A stretch of 40,910 nucleotides of DNA from Micavibrio sp. UBA1672. Its GTDB lineage: Bacteria > Pseudomonadota > Alphaproteobacteria > Micavibrionales > Micavibrionaceae. The notes under the pieces are model-generated. The model had not been told where the DNA came from and searched no databases. It was given only the letters and a program-made list of their open reading frames with translations. This document shows positions 1-8,494 of the stretch, piece after piece. Location: assembly GCA_002320665.1 (NCBI GenBank), contig DCKO01000060.1, positions 4,285 to 45,194 of the forward strand, in the 5' to 3' direction. Position numbers and translations under genes: made by a program. Position 1 is the stretch's first letter; the number at the start of each line of letters is the position of its first letter.

Positions 1-1466
1 TGCCTGATGCGATGGAGGGGCCAACTCCCGTCTCTGCATTGATCCATGCCGCAACTATGGTTACCGCAGGCGTTTTCTTGGTCGCTCGTTTCTCTCCAAT
101 ATTTGAATATGCGCCAGCCGCCTTGATGGTAGTGACAATCTTTGGCGCATGTACAGCTTTTGTTGCAGCAACAATCGGCATGACCCAATTTGATATAAAA
201 CGCGTTATTGCGTATTCAACAATGAGCCAGCTTGGCTATATGTTTTTTGCGCTTGGTGTTTCGGCGTATGGCGCAGCTATGTTCCATTTGATGACCCATG
301 CTTTCTTTAAGGCGCTGCTATTCTTGGGCGCTGGTTCGGTTATTCATGCTATGTCGGATGAGCAAGACATGCGCAATATGGGCGGAATTTGGAAAAAAAT
401 ACCCTTTACCTATACACTCATCTGGATCGGGTCTTTGGCATTGGCAGGCTTCCCGTTCTTTGCAGGATATTATTCCAAGGATATCGTCTTGGAATCAGCT
501 TGGGCGGATCAGACATGGTTCGGGAATATGGCCTATTGGCTTGGGATTGCAGCCGCTTTCATGACCGCCTTTTACACATGGCGTATGCTGATCATGACAT
601 TCCATGGCCAGCCACGCGCTAGCAAAAAAGTTATGGATCACATCCATGAATCTCCGCCAACGATGACGAGCCCGATGACGCTATTGGCTTTTGGGGCTCT
701 GTTTTCTGGAATGCTGTTCTACGGGGCGTTTGTCGGATCAGGCACAACCCACCATACGCAAGACCATGTTAAGGCGATTGCCTCATCAATGGAAGGCCAT
801 GGGGCAGGCAAGAACACAAATGAAAATGCGCACGCAGAAGAAAACCATAAGGAAGAAGATGCACATGATACTGCAGAAGATCATGCCACACATGAGAGTG
901 CCGAAGAACATGGTGTAAGTCTATGGGCTCGTGAGCACTTCTGGCAGGGTGCTCTTGTTGTGCTGTCTGAAAATGATACGATTGAAGCTGCACATAATGT
1001 TCCCTTCTGGGTCAAGAAAATGCCGCTTCTTATGGCCGCCCTTGGCGTATTATTGGCATATATTCTCTATATGTGGCGACCAGCTATTCCGGCCATGATC
1101 GTTAAATCTCTTAAGCCTATTCATAGCCTGTTCTTCAAGAAATGGTACTTTGATGAGCTTTACGACATTGTGTTTGTAAAAAATTCCTTCCGTTTAGGTC
1201 GTTTCTTCTGGGTCAGCGGAGACCAGAATACAATTGATCGCATTGGACCTAATGGCGTTGCCGGTTTTGCCGGTCGAGTAGCAAATGGTCTAAGCAGATT
1301 CCAAAGTGGTTATGTTTATCAATACACCTTTGTTATGATGATAACTGTGATTGCCATTATGTCATGGTTTGTTTTTAAGGCTGATCCATCATTCTACACG
1401 TCAACATTGGAAACTGTTTCTGACATTAAAGACGTGATCATGCAGGAAGGGGAAACATTGCCATGA
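1..1466 (+). CDS. nuoL: NADH-quinone oxidoreductase subunit L (5' partial)
   Basis: This is the C-terminal part of the antiporter-like proton-pumping subunit L of respiratory complex I, in the inner membrane. The window opens inside the gene: the frame reads PDAMEGPTPVSALIHAATMV from base 3, a NuoL/ND5 signature, so the Met at base 12 is internal and the true start lies upstream. Many hydrophobic segments follow, and the C-terminal KWYFDELYD stretch is typical of alphaproteobacterial NuoL. Bases about 741-918 code for a hydrophilic loop rich in His, Glu and Asp (about 10 His in under 60 residues); related alphaproteobacterial NuoL proteins also carry His-rich loops here. The stop overlaps the nuoM start (ATGA), which suggests translational coupling. 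Confidence 0.97.
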   Translation, partial: PDAMEGPTPVSALIHAATMVTAGVFLVARFSPIFEYAPAALMVVTIFGACTAFVAATIGMTQFDIKRVIAYSTMSQLGYMFFALGVSAYGAAMFHLMTHAFFKALLFLGAGSVIHAMSDEQDMRNMGGIWKKIPFTYTLIWIGSLALAGFPFFAGYYSKDIVLESAWADQTWFGNMAYWLGIAAAFMTAFYTWRMLIMTFHGQPRASKKVMDHIHESPPTMTSPMTLLAFGALFSGMLFYGAFVGSGTTHHTQDHVKAIASSMEGHGAGKNTNENAHAEENHKEEDAHDTAEDHATHESAEEHGVSLWAREHFWQGALVVLSENDTIEAAHNVPFWVKKMPLLMAALGVLLAYILYMWRPAIPAMIVKSLKPIHSLFFKKWYFDELYDIVFVKNSFRLGRFFWVSGDQNTIDRIGPNGVAGFAGRVANGLSRFQSGYVYQYTFVMMITVIAIMSWFVFKADPSFYTSTLETVSDIKDVIMQEGETLP

Positions 1467-3055
1467 ATACACCAGCACTCCTTTCTATTATGATATTTTT
1501 GCCAATTGTCAGTGCATTTCTGATTATGCTTGTACGTGGTGAAAAAGACGATGAGGCTATTGTGGAGCGAAATGTTAAGAATTTGGCGCTTCTAGGCTCT
1601 GTTTTTGTATTCATTATCGGCGTATTTTTATATCAAAGTTTTGATCCTACTGTTGCTGGCTTCCAATTTGTAGAAAAAAGCGAGTGGTTTAGAAATATAG
1701 GTATTAACTACCATCTGGGTGTTGATGGTATTTCTATTTATTTTATTTTGCTTTCAGCATTTCTGACACCAATTTGTATTCTCGCTAGTTGGAATTCCGT
1801 TAAAAAGCGTGTGAAAGAATACATGATTGCGTTCCTCATTCTGGAAAGCTTTATGATTGGTACATTTAGCGCTCTGGACTCTGTATTATTTTATGTATTC
1901 TTTGAAGGTGTTCTGATCCCGATGTTCTTGATTATCGGTGTTTGGGGTGGCCCGCGCAGGGTGTATGCTTCGTATAAGTTCTTCTTATATACATTTTTGG
2001 GATCGGTGTTGATGCTCGCTGCTTTGCTGGCTCTTTATATCACTGTGGGCACAACAGATATCCCAACATTGATTGAAAATCCTGTAAGTTTTGAGATGCA
2101 AAAATGGCTCTTCATTGCTTTTTTCGCTAGCTTCGCTGTGAAGATGCCAATGTGGCCTGTTCATACATGGCTGCCTGATGCTCACGTTGAAGCGCCAACA
2201 GCCGGATCAGTTATTCTGGCTGGTGTGTTGTTGAAAATGGGTGGCTATGGTTTCTTGAGATTTTCTCTGCCAATGCTCCCCGAAGCTAGCCTTTACTTCT
2301 CCGAAATCGTTATGTGGATGAGTGTTATTGCCATTATCTACACATCTCTTGTGGCGCTTGTGCAAGAAGACATGAAGAAAATGATTGCTTATTCCTCAGT
2401 TGCACATATGGGTTTTGTAACATTGGGTATTTTCAGTTTTACCCAGCAAGGTATAGACGGTGCTGTTTTCCAGATGATTAGCCATGGTGTTATTTCAGCG
2501 GCACTCTTCTTATGTGTTGGTGTTGTTTATGATCGCCTCCACAGCCGCGAAATCAGTAAATATGGTGGCATCGTTAAAAATATGCCTGCCTATGCCACAG
2601 TCTTTATGATATTTGTGCTGGGCTCGGTCGGTTTGCCGGGGACAAGCGGCTTCGTCGGTGAGTTTCTTACGCTTTTAGGAGCTTTTCAGTATGATATCAT
2701 CATTGCTGCATGTGCTACAACTGGCGTTGTATTAGGTGCTGCCTATATGCTGCTGCTATACCGCCGTGTTGTTTTTGGTCCGGCCGAAAATAAAAAGGCA
2801 GCTGCCATGAAAGATCTCAATCAACTCGAAAGAGCTATTTTCGCACCACTTATTGTACTTGTCTTCTTTTTAGGCGTGTATCCTGCGATTGTTATGGATC
2901 AGATTTCACCGCCAGTTTCAAGAATTGTATCTCAATATGAAATGTTGCAAGAACCTTTGGAATATAATCAAGCCACACTCGAGCAAAATACGTCAGAGCA
3001 AGAATTTGCAGATAATCAAAATGATAATATAAGTGATGAGGTGGGGCATGAGTGA
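1463..3055 (+). CDS. nuoM: NADH-quinone oxidoreductase subunit M
   Basis: This is the second antiporter-like membrane subunit of complex I, which couples NADH oxidation to proton pumping. The 530-residue length fits the family. Visible conserved features are FFEGVLIPM with Glu148, AVKMPMWPVHTWLPDAH with Lys227, and the LLKMG lysine at 258; these match the Glu and Lys residues known to be needed for pumping in E. coli NuoM. The protein consists of many hydrophobic helices with a polar, acidic C-terminal tail of about 40 residues. The start overlaps nuoL by 4 bases and the end overlaps nuoN by 8 bases. Confidence 0.98.
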   Translation: MNTPALLSIMIFLPIVSAFLIMLVRGEKDDEAIVERNVKNLALLGSVFVFIIGVFLYQSFDPTVAGFQFVEKSEWFRNIGINYHLGVDGISIYFILLSAFLTPICILASWNSVKKRVKEYMIAFLILESFMIGTFSALDSVLFYVFFEGVLIPMFLIIGVWGGPRRVYASYKFFLYTFLGSVLMLAALLALYITVGTTDIPTLIENPVSFEMQKWLFIAFFASFAVKMPMWPVHTWLPDAHVEAPTAGSVILAGVLLKMGGYGFLRFSLPMLPEASLYFSEIVMWMSVIAIIYTSLVALVQEDMKKMIAYSSVAHMGFVTLGIFSFTQQGIDGAVFQMISHGVISAALFLCVGVVYDRLHSREISKYGGIVKNMPAYATVFMIFVLGSVGLPGTSGFVGEFLTLLGAFQYDIIIAACATTGVVLGAAYMLLLYRRVVFGPAENKKAAAMKDLNQLERAIFAPLIVLVFFLGVYPAIVMDQISPPVSRIVSQYEMLQEPLEYNQATLEQNTSEQEFADNQNDNISDEVGHE

Positions 3056-4487
3056 TTTTGATATCGTCCCTTTAGTACCAGAAATTTTTATGGCTATGAT
3101 GGCTATGGGCTTTTTGCTAGTCGGGGTTTTACAAGGGAATCGTGCGACATCTGTTCTGATTTGGTCATCATGTGTCACTATGTTTATCACGGCAATTTTA
3201 TTGATGAATTTTAGCTGGGATCGTCAACCTACAATGAATAACATGTTCATTTTGGATGAGTTTGCCGGATCTATGAAACTTATTATCCTATTAGGCCTTC
3301 TGGCAAGTTTGGCGCTTTCTGCGGAATACCTACAACAAGAGCGCATAGCCAAGTTTGAATATCCGGTTTTGGTAATTTTTGCTGGGATCGGTATGATGCT
3401 CATGGTTTCTGCCACCAATATGCTCAGCCTTTATATGGCTTTGGAACTACAATCTCTGAGTTTATACGTGCTAGCAGCTTTTTACCGTAACTCTCTAAAA
3501 TCGGCAGAAGCTGCCTCCAAATATTTCATTCTTGGCGCACTCTCATCCGGTATGCTGCTCTTTGGGATATCTTTGATTTACGGCTATAGCGGCTCTATTG
3601 ATTTTGCGACAATCAAGCAATCCATTTCAGGGCTAGAGCAAATTCCGCCAGGTTTTGTGGTCGGTATGGTTTTTGTTTTGGCTGGTTTAGCTTTTAAAAT
3701 TTCAGCAGTACCATTTCATATGTGGACACCAGATGTATATCAGGGCGCGCCTTTATGTGTTACGGCCTTTTTTGCCATTGTGCCCAAAGTGGCTGCTGTG
3801 GGGTTATTGATGCGCTTATGTTTGGATACGTTCGCACCTGCCACAGATCAATGGCAGCAAATTATCTACTTCCTTGCTATTGCATCCATGATTGTCGGCT
3901 CTTTTGCTGCAATTGCACAAACCAACTTAAAGCGCCTGATGGCCTATAGCTCCATTGGTAATATGGGCTATGTTCTAATTGGATTAATTGTAGCAACCTC
4001 AGAGGGCGCCGGAGCAATTCTGTACTTTCTACTAATTTATGTTTTTATGACAGCAGGCGTTTTTGCCGTCCTTATGACCATGAGAAAAGCGGGACGGGCT
4101 GCTGTTGAAATTGATGATTTGGCCGGCCTGTCCAGAAATAGTCCTATTATAGCTTATGCTGTGGCCATTCTGATGTTTTCCTTAAGTGGTATTCCGCCTC
4201 TGGCCGGATTTTTTGGAAAATTCTTTATTTTCCGCGCGGCAATAGAGCAGGAATTTTATGTTTTGGCTGTAGTGGGTTTGCTATCCTCTGTTGTCGCCGC
4301 TTATTATTATTTGCGCGTTGTAAAAGTTATGTTCTTTGATGAGCCAGCTGATAAATTCGACAATATTATGGGTTTTGAAAGACGCGCTGTTCTCTTCATC
4401 TCAACAGCTTTTGTGATCGGCTATATTTTTGCACCAAGCCTAATTTTTGACTACACAATGAACGCTGTTTCTTCGCTGTTTATGTAG
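3048..4487 (+). CDS. nuoN: NADH-quinone oxidoreductase subunit N
   Basis: This is the third antiporter-like subunit of complex I, with 479 residues from the chosen start. The ATG at 3048 is preferred over an upstream in-frame GTG at 3033: it gives MSDFD, has a purine-rich GAGGTGGGG just upstream, and overlaps the nuoM stop by 8 bases as expected in this operon. Conserved residues are visible: Glu133 in ALELQSLSLY and Lys217 in LAFKISAVPFHMW, the same numbers as the functional residues of E. coli NuoN. It is the last nuo gene, and its stop directly abuts the birA start. Confidence 0.97.
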   Translation: MSDFDIVPLVPEIFMAMMAMGFLLVGVLQGNRATSVLIWSSCVTMFITAILLMNFSWDRQPTMNNMFILDEFAGSMKLIILLGLLASLALSAEYLQQERIAKFEYPVLVIFAGIGMMLMVSATNMLSLYMALELQSLSLYVLAAFYRNSLKSAEAASKYFILGALSSGMLLFGISLIYGYSGSIDFATIKQSISGLEQIPPGFVVGMVFVLAGLAFKISAVPFHMWTPDVYQGAPLCVTAFFAIVPKVAAVGLLMRLCLDTFAPATDQWQQIIYFLAIASMIVGSFAAIAQTNLKRLMAYSSIGNMGYVLIGLIVATSEGAGAILYFLLIYVFMTAGVFAVLMTMRKAGRAAVEIDDLAGLSRNSPIIAYAVAILMFSLSGIPPLAGFFGKFFIFRAAIEQEFYVLAVVGLLSSVVAAYYYLRVVKVMFFDEPADKFDNIMGFERRAVLFISTAFVIGYIFAPSLIFDYTMNAVSSLFM

Positions 4488-5213
4488 ATGATAAAATTCT
4501 CAATCCAATCCTTTGATACTGTTTCCAGCACACAGGACATTATCAAAGAAAAACTTCACAAAATCGAAGAGGGTTATGTTGCCGTTGCCAAGGTGCAGAC
4601 ACAAGGACATGGTCGCTATGGTCGTGTCTGGCAAGGGGATGAAGGAAACCTTTATACGTCTACATTACTAAGACCCCAAAATATTTCACAAGAAAAAATC
4701 GGCCTTATATCTATGGCCGCAGGATTAGCAGTTTATGAGACAATAAAGCCCTACATACATGGTCAGTCTATTCAGATAAAATGGCCCAATGATATTTTGG
4801 TAGAGGATAAGAAAATCAGTGGTATTTTGATAGAAGCGATAAGAGATGAAAATAACAATATCTCGGGTTTCATAATCGGTGTAGGCATTAATATCAAAGC
4901 AGCGCCTTTGGATCAGGCAATATGTCTGAATGCAATAAACGGTCAGGAAAATGATAAAAATAAGGTTCTTGAAGGGTTTCTAGAAAACTTGGCATATGGC
5001 TATAGTAATCTAACACAAGGCAATGAGGACAGGATCATTAATGCCTATAAAGTTTGTACCTTTGAACAGGGGCAGAAAATAGCGGTAAAGCTACCAACTA
5101 AAACCCATGAAGGTAGATTCCATGATATAGATCATACAGGTAGCCTGATTTTGGAAAAAGAAGACGGAAGCCTTGTCACAATAACATCTGGTGATGTATA
5201 TCTGAGCGATTAA
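4488..5213 (+). CDS. birA: biotin--[acetyl-CoA-carboxylase] ligase
   Basis: This cytoplasmic enzyme activates biotin with ATP and transfers it to the biotin carboxyl carrier protein. At 241 residues it is a group I ligase: it has the catalytic and C-terminal domains but no N-terminal DNA-binding domain, so it should not act as a repressor like E. coli BirA. The biotinyl-AMP loop QGHGRYGRVW lies at about 39-48, and KWPNDIL at 98-104 with the following KKISGILIE is the active-site block. The ATG follows the nuoN stop with no gap, so translation is probably coupled to the complex I operon. Placement after nuoN is common in Alphaproteobacteria. Confidence 0.96.
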   Translation: MIKFSIQSFDTVSSTQDIIKEKLHKIEEGYVAVAKVQTQGHGRYGRVWQGDEGNLYTSTLLRPQNISQEKIGLISMAAGLAVYETIKPYIHGQSIQIKWPNDILVEDKKISGILIEAIRDENNNISGFIIGVGINIKAAPLDQAICLNAINGQENDKNKVLEGFLENLAYGYSNLTQGNEDRIINAYKVCTFEQGQKIAVKLPTKTHEGRFHDIDHTGSLILEKEDGSLVTITSGDVYLSD

Positions 5214-5231
5214 AAATTATGAGGCTTAAAG

Positions 5232-5996
5232 ATGCTTCTGGCAATTGATATTGGGAACACAAACACAGTCTTTTCCCTCTTTAAAGGTGATGAGATGGTT
5301 AATTCATGGCGGTGCAAGACACTTGCTTCTAGCCCTTGTGATGAATATGCATCATTCTTATCACCGCTTTTGACACTTGATAATCTGGGCTGGCATGAAA
5401 TCAACCACGTACTGGTCAGCTCGGTTGTCCCCGATGCCAATATCCATGTCGAAAGATTTTGTAGGAAATATATCAAGTGTCAGCCGCAATTTGTCACGCC
5501 GGAAATTTGTGGTTTGGAAATAGACCTGACAACGCCAACAGAAATAGGGGCTGACCGCTTGGTCAATGCTGTAGCCGCTAGTACGCATTATAGCTTACCC
5601 GCTATTATCGTAGATTTTGGAACAGCCACTACATTCGACGTTGTCGATGAAGGGGGCATCTATCGCGGCGGCGTTATCGCACCTGGTGTACGTTTATCAA
5701 TTTCTGCACTAGCCAGCCAAACAGCCAAGCTCTCTCAGGTAATGGTCGAAAAACCCGATAAAATTATTGGTAAAAGTACCAAAGAAGCCATGCAATCTGG
5801 CATGTATTGGGGGTATATTGGCTTAATCAACGAGATAATAGGTAAAATCAAAACCGAAATGGGCAAAAGCCCGGTTGTGATAGCCACTGGCGGACTGGCA
5901 CCTCTCTACACGGAAAATACGGATATAATTGACCATGTTGATGAAAACCTCATCAGCAAAGGTCTGCTTGAAATTTATAAGAAAACAAAAGAGTAA
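5232..5996 (+). CDS. coaX: type III pantothenate kinase
   Basis: CoaX phosphorylates pantothenate, the first committed step of coenzyme A synthesis. The family signatures are in order: LLAIDIGNTNT at the N-terminus (Asp6 in the phosphate-binding loop), EIGADRLVNA at about 104-113, VDFGTATTFD at about 127-136 and GGVIAPG at about 146-152. The length of 254 residues is normal. The start at 5232 has a GAGG ribosome-binding site 7 bases upstream. It sits between birA and the RNase J gene, two cofactor genes in a row, and ends 2 bases before the next ATG. Confidence 0.97.
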   Translation: MLLAIDIGNTNTVFSLFKGDEMVNSWRCKTLASSPCDEYASFLSPLLTLDNLGWHEINHVLVSSVVPDANIHVERFCRKYIKCQPQFVTPEICGLEIDLTTPTEIGADRLVNAVAASTHYSLPAIIVDFGTATTFDVVDEGGIYRGGVIAPGVRLSISALASQTAKLSQVMVEKPDKIIGKSTKEAMQSGMYWGYIGLINEIIGKIKTEMGKSPVVIATGGLAPLYTENTDIIDHVDENLISKGLLEIYKKTKE

Positions 5997-5998
5997 TT

Positions 5999-7672
5999 AT
6001 GCGGGACATATTCAAAAAAGATGAGTTCTACTTTGTGCCACTTGGCGGCAGTGAAGAATTCGGTGTTAATTTCAATCTTTATGTCAATAATGATGAATAT
6101 CTCTTGATCGATTGCGGGATAGGTTTTGCGGATGAACGCTATCCGGGGATTGATCTACTTTTGCCTGACCCTAAATTCGTTGAGGAAAACAAGGATAAGA
6201 TCAAAGGGCTGGTTATTACGCATGCCCACGAAGATCATATTGGCGCTGTCGCCTATCTTTGGGAGCGTTTGGAGTGTCCGATTTATACCTCTAAATTCAC
6301 AGCCGCCGTTTTACGCCGCAAGCTTGATCAAGAGGGGGTAGATGATGTTCCTGTTCATGTCATTGAAACAGGAAAGCCTTTTAAGCTTGGGAGTTTTGAT
6401 ATTGAGTCTATCCATGTCGCACATTCCGTGCCCGAAGCACTCTCCCTGAAAGTCACTACCAGTCACGGCTCTGTTATTCATAGCGGAGATTGGAATCTTG
6501 ACCCTAATCCTGTTATTGGTGGCAAATCAGATGAAAAGCGTTTTCGTGAAATCGGCAAAGAGGGCGTGTTAGCCTATGTTGGGGATTCCACCAACGCAAA
6601 TGTGGCAGGATTTTCTGGCTCGGAAAGTGATGTCGCCAAGGGTCTGGCTGAGGAATTCCGAACTCATAAGGGGCGCATAGCTGTTACAATATTTTCCTCG
6701 AATATTGGGCGTATCCATTCCATTGCCAAGGCCGCGCAGGAAACTGGACGCAGTGTAATCCTCTTCGGGCGCTCACTTCACCGCATGGTTGGTGCAGCGC
6801 GGGAATGTGGATATCTGAATGATATCCCTGATTTTCTGGAAGAAGATGATCTGACCGAGCTAGCGCCGGAAAATACAGTGATGATCCTGACTGGTTCACA
6901 AGGTGAGCACCGCGCCGCTCTAGCCAAGATAGCTCGTGGTGAACACCGCTATGCTGAGCTGAAAGCTGGCGATACAGTAATCTTTTCCGCCAGAACTATT
7001 CCGGGGAATGAGCGCCGCATTAATACGGTTAAAAATAATCTAAGTGCCGCGAAGGTCAATGTGGTCGATCCCAAAACAACGACCAATAAAATTCATGTCT
7101 CGGGTCATCCTTGTCAGGATGAAATTCAAGCCATGTTGCAATGGTTAAGACCGGATTGTGTGGTCGCCGTGCACGGAGAACGCTATATGCTGGATGCTCA
7201 CGCGGCTCTTGCCAAAGAATGTCAGGTGAACCATTCAGTTGTACCCAATAACGGATCAGTTATCCGACTTGCACCGGGGCAAATCAAGATCGTAGATCAC
7301 GTGGAAACGGGGCTGCTCGCGGTTGATCAGAAACGGATCATCCCGTCTGACCACCAAACGATCACGGCGCGTCGTAAATTACAGTATTCAGGAACGGTTC
7401 ATGCGTCACTGGTTTTAGATCATGATTTAAACATCTTAGGGAAAATAAAGCTGGATAATGTCGGCTTAACAACTCAAGACGATGCTGATGAGGTTTTACA
7501 TGACGATCTCATAAAAAAGGTCAATGAAATTCTTGATGATATACCTCATGATGTTGTGCTGAATGAAGATGAAATCGCAGAAACAATCCGTATAGCGCTG
7601 CGCCGTTACGTGACTGACATTATTGGCATACGGCCAAAAGTCAGTGTCCATGTGACGTTATTGGATGTATAA
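5999..7672 (+). CDS. rnj: ribonuclease J
   Basis: This is a metallo-beta-lactamase/beta-CASP ribonuclease with 5'-to-3' exonuclease and endonuclease activity, acting in mRNA decay and rRNA maturation. Its 557 residues match the family. The zinc-binding THAHEDH is at about 74-80, HSGD at about 159-162, and the beta-CASP motif SGHPCQDE and HGERYMLDAHA follow in the second half, with an RNase J C-terminal domain at the end. Adjacent position to coaX is a known alphaproteobacterial arrangement. Confidence 0.96.
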   Translation: MRDIFKKDEFYFVPLGGSEEFGVNFNLYVNNDEYLLIDCGIGFADERYPGIDLLLPDPKFVEENKDKIKGLVITHAHEDHIGAVAYLWERLECPIYTSKFTAAVLRRKLDQEGVDDVPVHVIETGKPFKLGSFDIESIHVAHSVPEALSLKVTTSHGSVIHSGDWNLDPNPVIGGKSDEKRFREIGKEGVLAYVGDSTNANVAGFSGSESDVAKGLAEEFRTHKGRIAVTIFSSNIGRIHSIAKAAQETGRSVILFGRSLHRMVGAARECGYLNDIPDFLEEDDLTELAPENTVMILTGSQGEHRAALAKIARGEHRYAELKAGDTVIFSARTIPGNERRINTVKNNLSAAKVNVVDPKTTTNKIHVSGHPCQDEIQAMLQWLRPDCVVAVHGERYMLDAHAALAKECQVNHSVVPNNGSVIRLAPGQIKIVDHVETGLLAVDQKRIIPSDHQTITARRKLQYSGTVHASLVLDHDLNILGKIKLDNVGLTTQDDADEVLHDDLIKKVNEILDDIPHDVVLNEDEIAETIRIALRRYVTDIIGIRPKVSVHVTLLDV

Positions 7673-7684
7673 GAGGTCAAGCCA

Positions 7685-7939
7685 ATGAACATTTTGTCGG
7701 CCATCGTTGTTTTTGTTATCATCTGGTTGAGCGTATTCTTTTGCGTTTTGCCATTCGGCATGTCAACAACTTACGAAGAACAAGGTCAGCATATTGGCCC
7801 GGGCGCACCATCTAGTGTCAATATGAAGAAAAAATTCTTGATCACAACGGCAATCACTATTGTTTTATATATTATCGCCTATCTTATTATTACATCTGGA
7901 TATATTAATGTAAGGGAATGGGCGCTGAGTGATATGTAG
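7685..7939 (+). CDS. DUF1467 family small membrane protein
   Basis: This 84-residue protein has two hydrophobic segments (about 5-25 and 56-75) separated by a short polar loop. It resembles the DUF1467 family, which in Alphaproteobacteria lies next to proS. Its function is unknown. It starts 12 bases after the RNase J gene and is probably co-transcribed with it. In many alphaproteobacteria a methylmalonyl-CoA epimerase gene lies between rnj and this gene; none is present here. Confidence 0.8.
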   Translation: MNILSAIVVFVIIWLSVFFCVLPFGMSTTYEEQGQHIGPGAPSSVNMKKKFLITTAITIVLYIIAYLIITSGYINVREWALSDM

Positions 7940-7966
7940 ATAATCAGGAAAGGATAAATTTTAATC

Positions 7967-8470
7967 ATGCGTTATCTTATAGCTATCCTGATTATATGTT
8001 CGCCCTTATCTGCAAGCGCCGAAACAATCAAAAGCCTTGATCGTTTATGTCATAAAATCGATGTTCAAAGCGCTGAGTATGTTGCTGGGGTTGATGTTCA
8101 TGGCAAGAAAGTTGTACCAGCCGATCTTGGCGCTGATTTAGGTGCTTTGACAGAACCTATTATAATTCCTGTCAATGTGGATTTAGAAAAGCTACTCGGT
8201 AAAGCTATGCCTGAGCTTTCAGATTTCCAAAGTAATATTGCCAATATCAAAATCTATAAAGATGGTCGTATTACTTATAATGATAAGGAAATAAGTGTAC
8301 CTCTGAATGAATTATGTTCATCCGGTAACGCCAAGGAAATACAGGAAAAAACTCCATCACAACCTGCCAAAGGGAATGGACAAGAGCGCAAGGATAACGT
8401 AACCTCTGACGACATAATTAAAGGGCAATATCCCGATGATGAAGATAAAAAGCCTGTCTATAATGACTAA
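7967..8470 (+). CDS. unrecognised secreted protein
   Basis: I do not recognise the family. The 167-residue product begins with a clear signal peptide (MRYLIAILIICSPLSASA, probable cleavage after ASA), so it should be exported to the periplasm or outer membrane. There is no lipobox Cys at the cleavage site. The mature part has two cysteines (in RLCHKID and ELCSSG) that could form a disulfide, and a polar, charged C-terminal tail of about 50 residues that looks disordered. A good AGGAAAGG ribosome-binding site precedes the ATG. It lies between DUF1467 and proS in the same direction. Codon use looks like its neighbours. Confidence 0.72.
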   Translation: MRYLIAILIICSPLSASAETIKSLDRLCHKIDVQSAEYVAGVDVHGKKVVPADLGADLGALTEPIIIPVNVDLEKLLGKAMPELSDFQSNIANIKIYKDGRITYNDKEISVPLNELCSSGNAKEIQEKTPSQPAKGNGQERKDNVTSDDIIKGQYPDDEDKKPVYND

Positions 8471-8494
8471 TTTATAAATTAAAGAGAAATCCTG

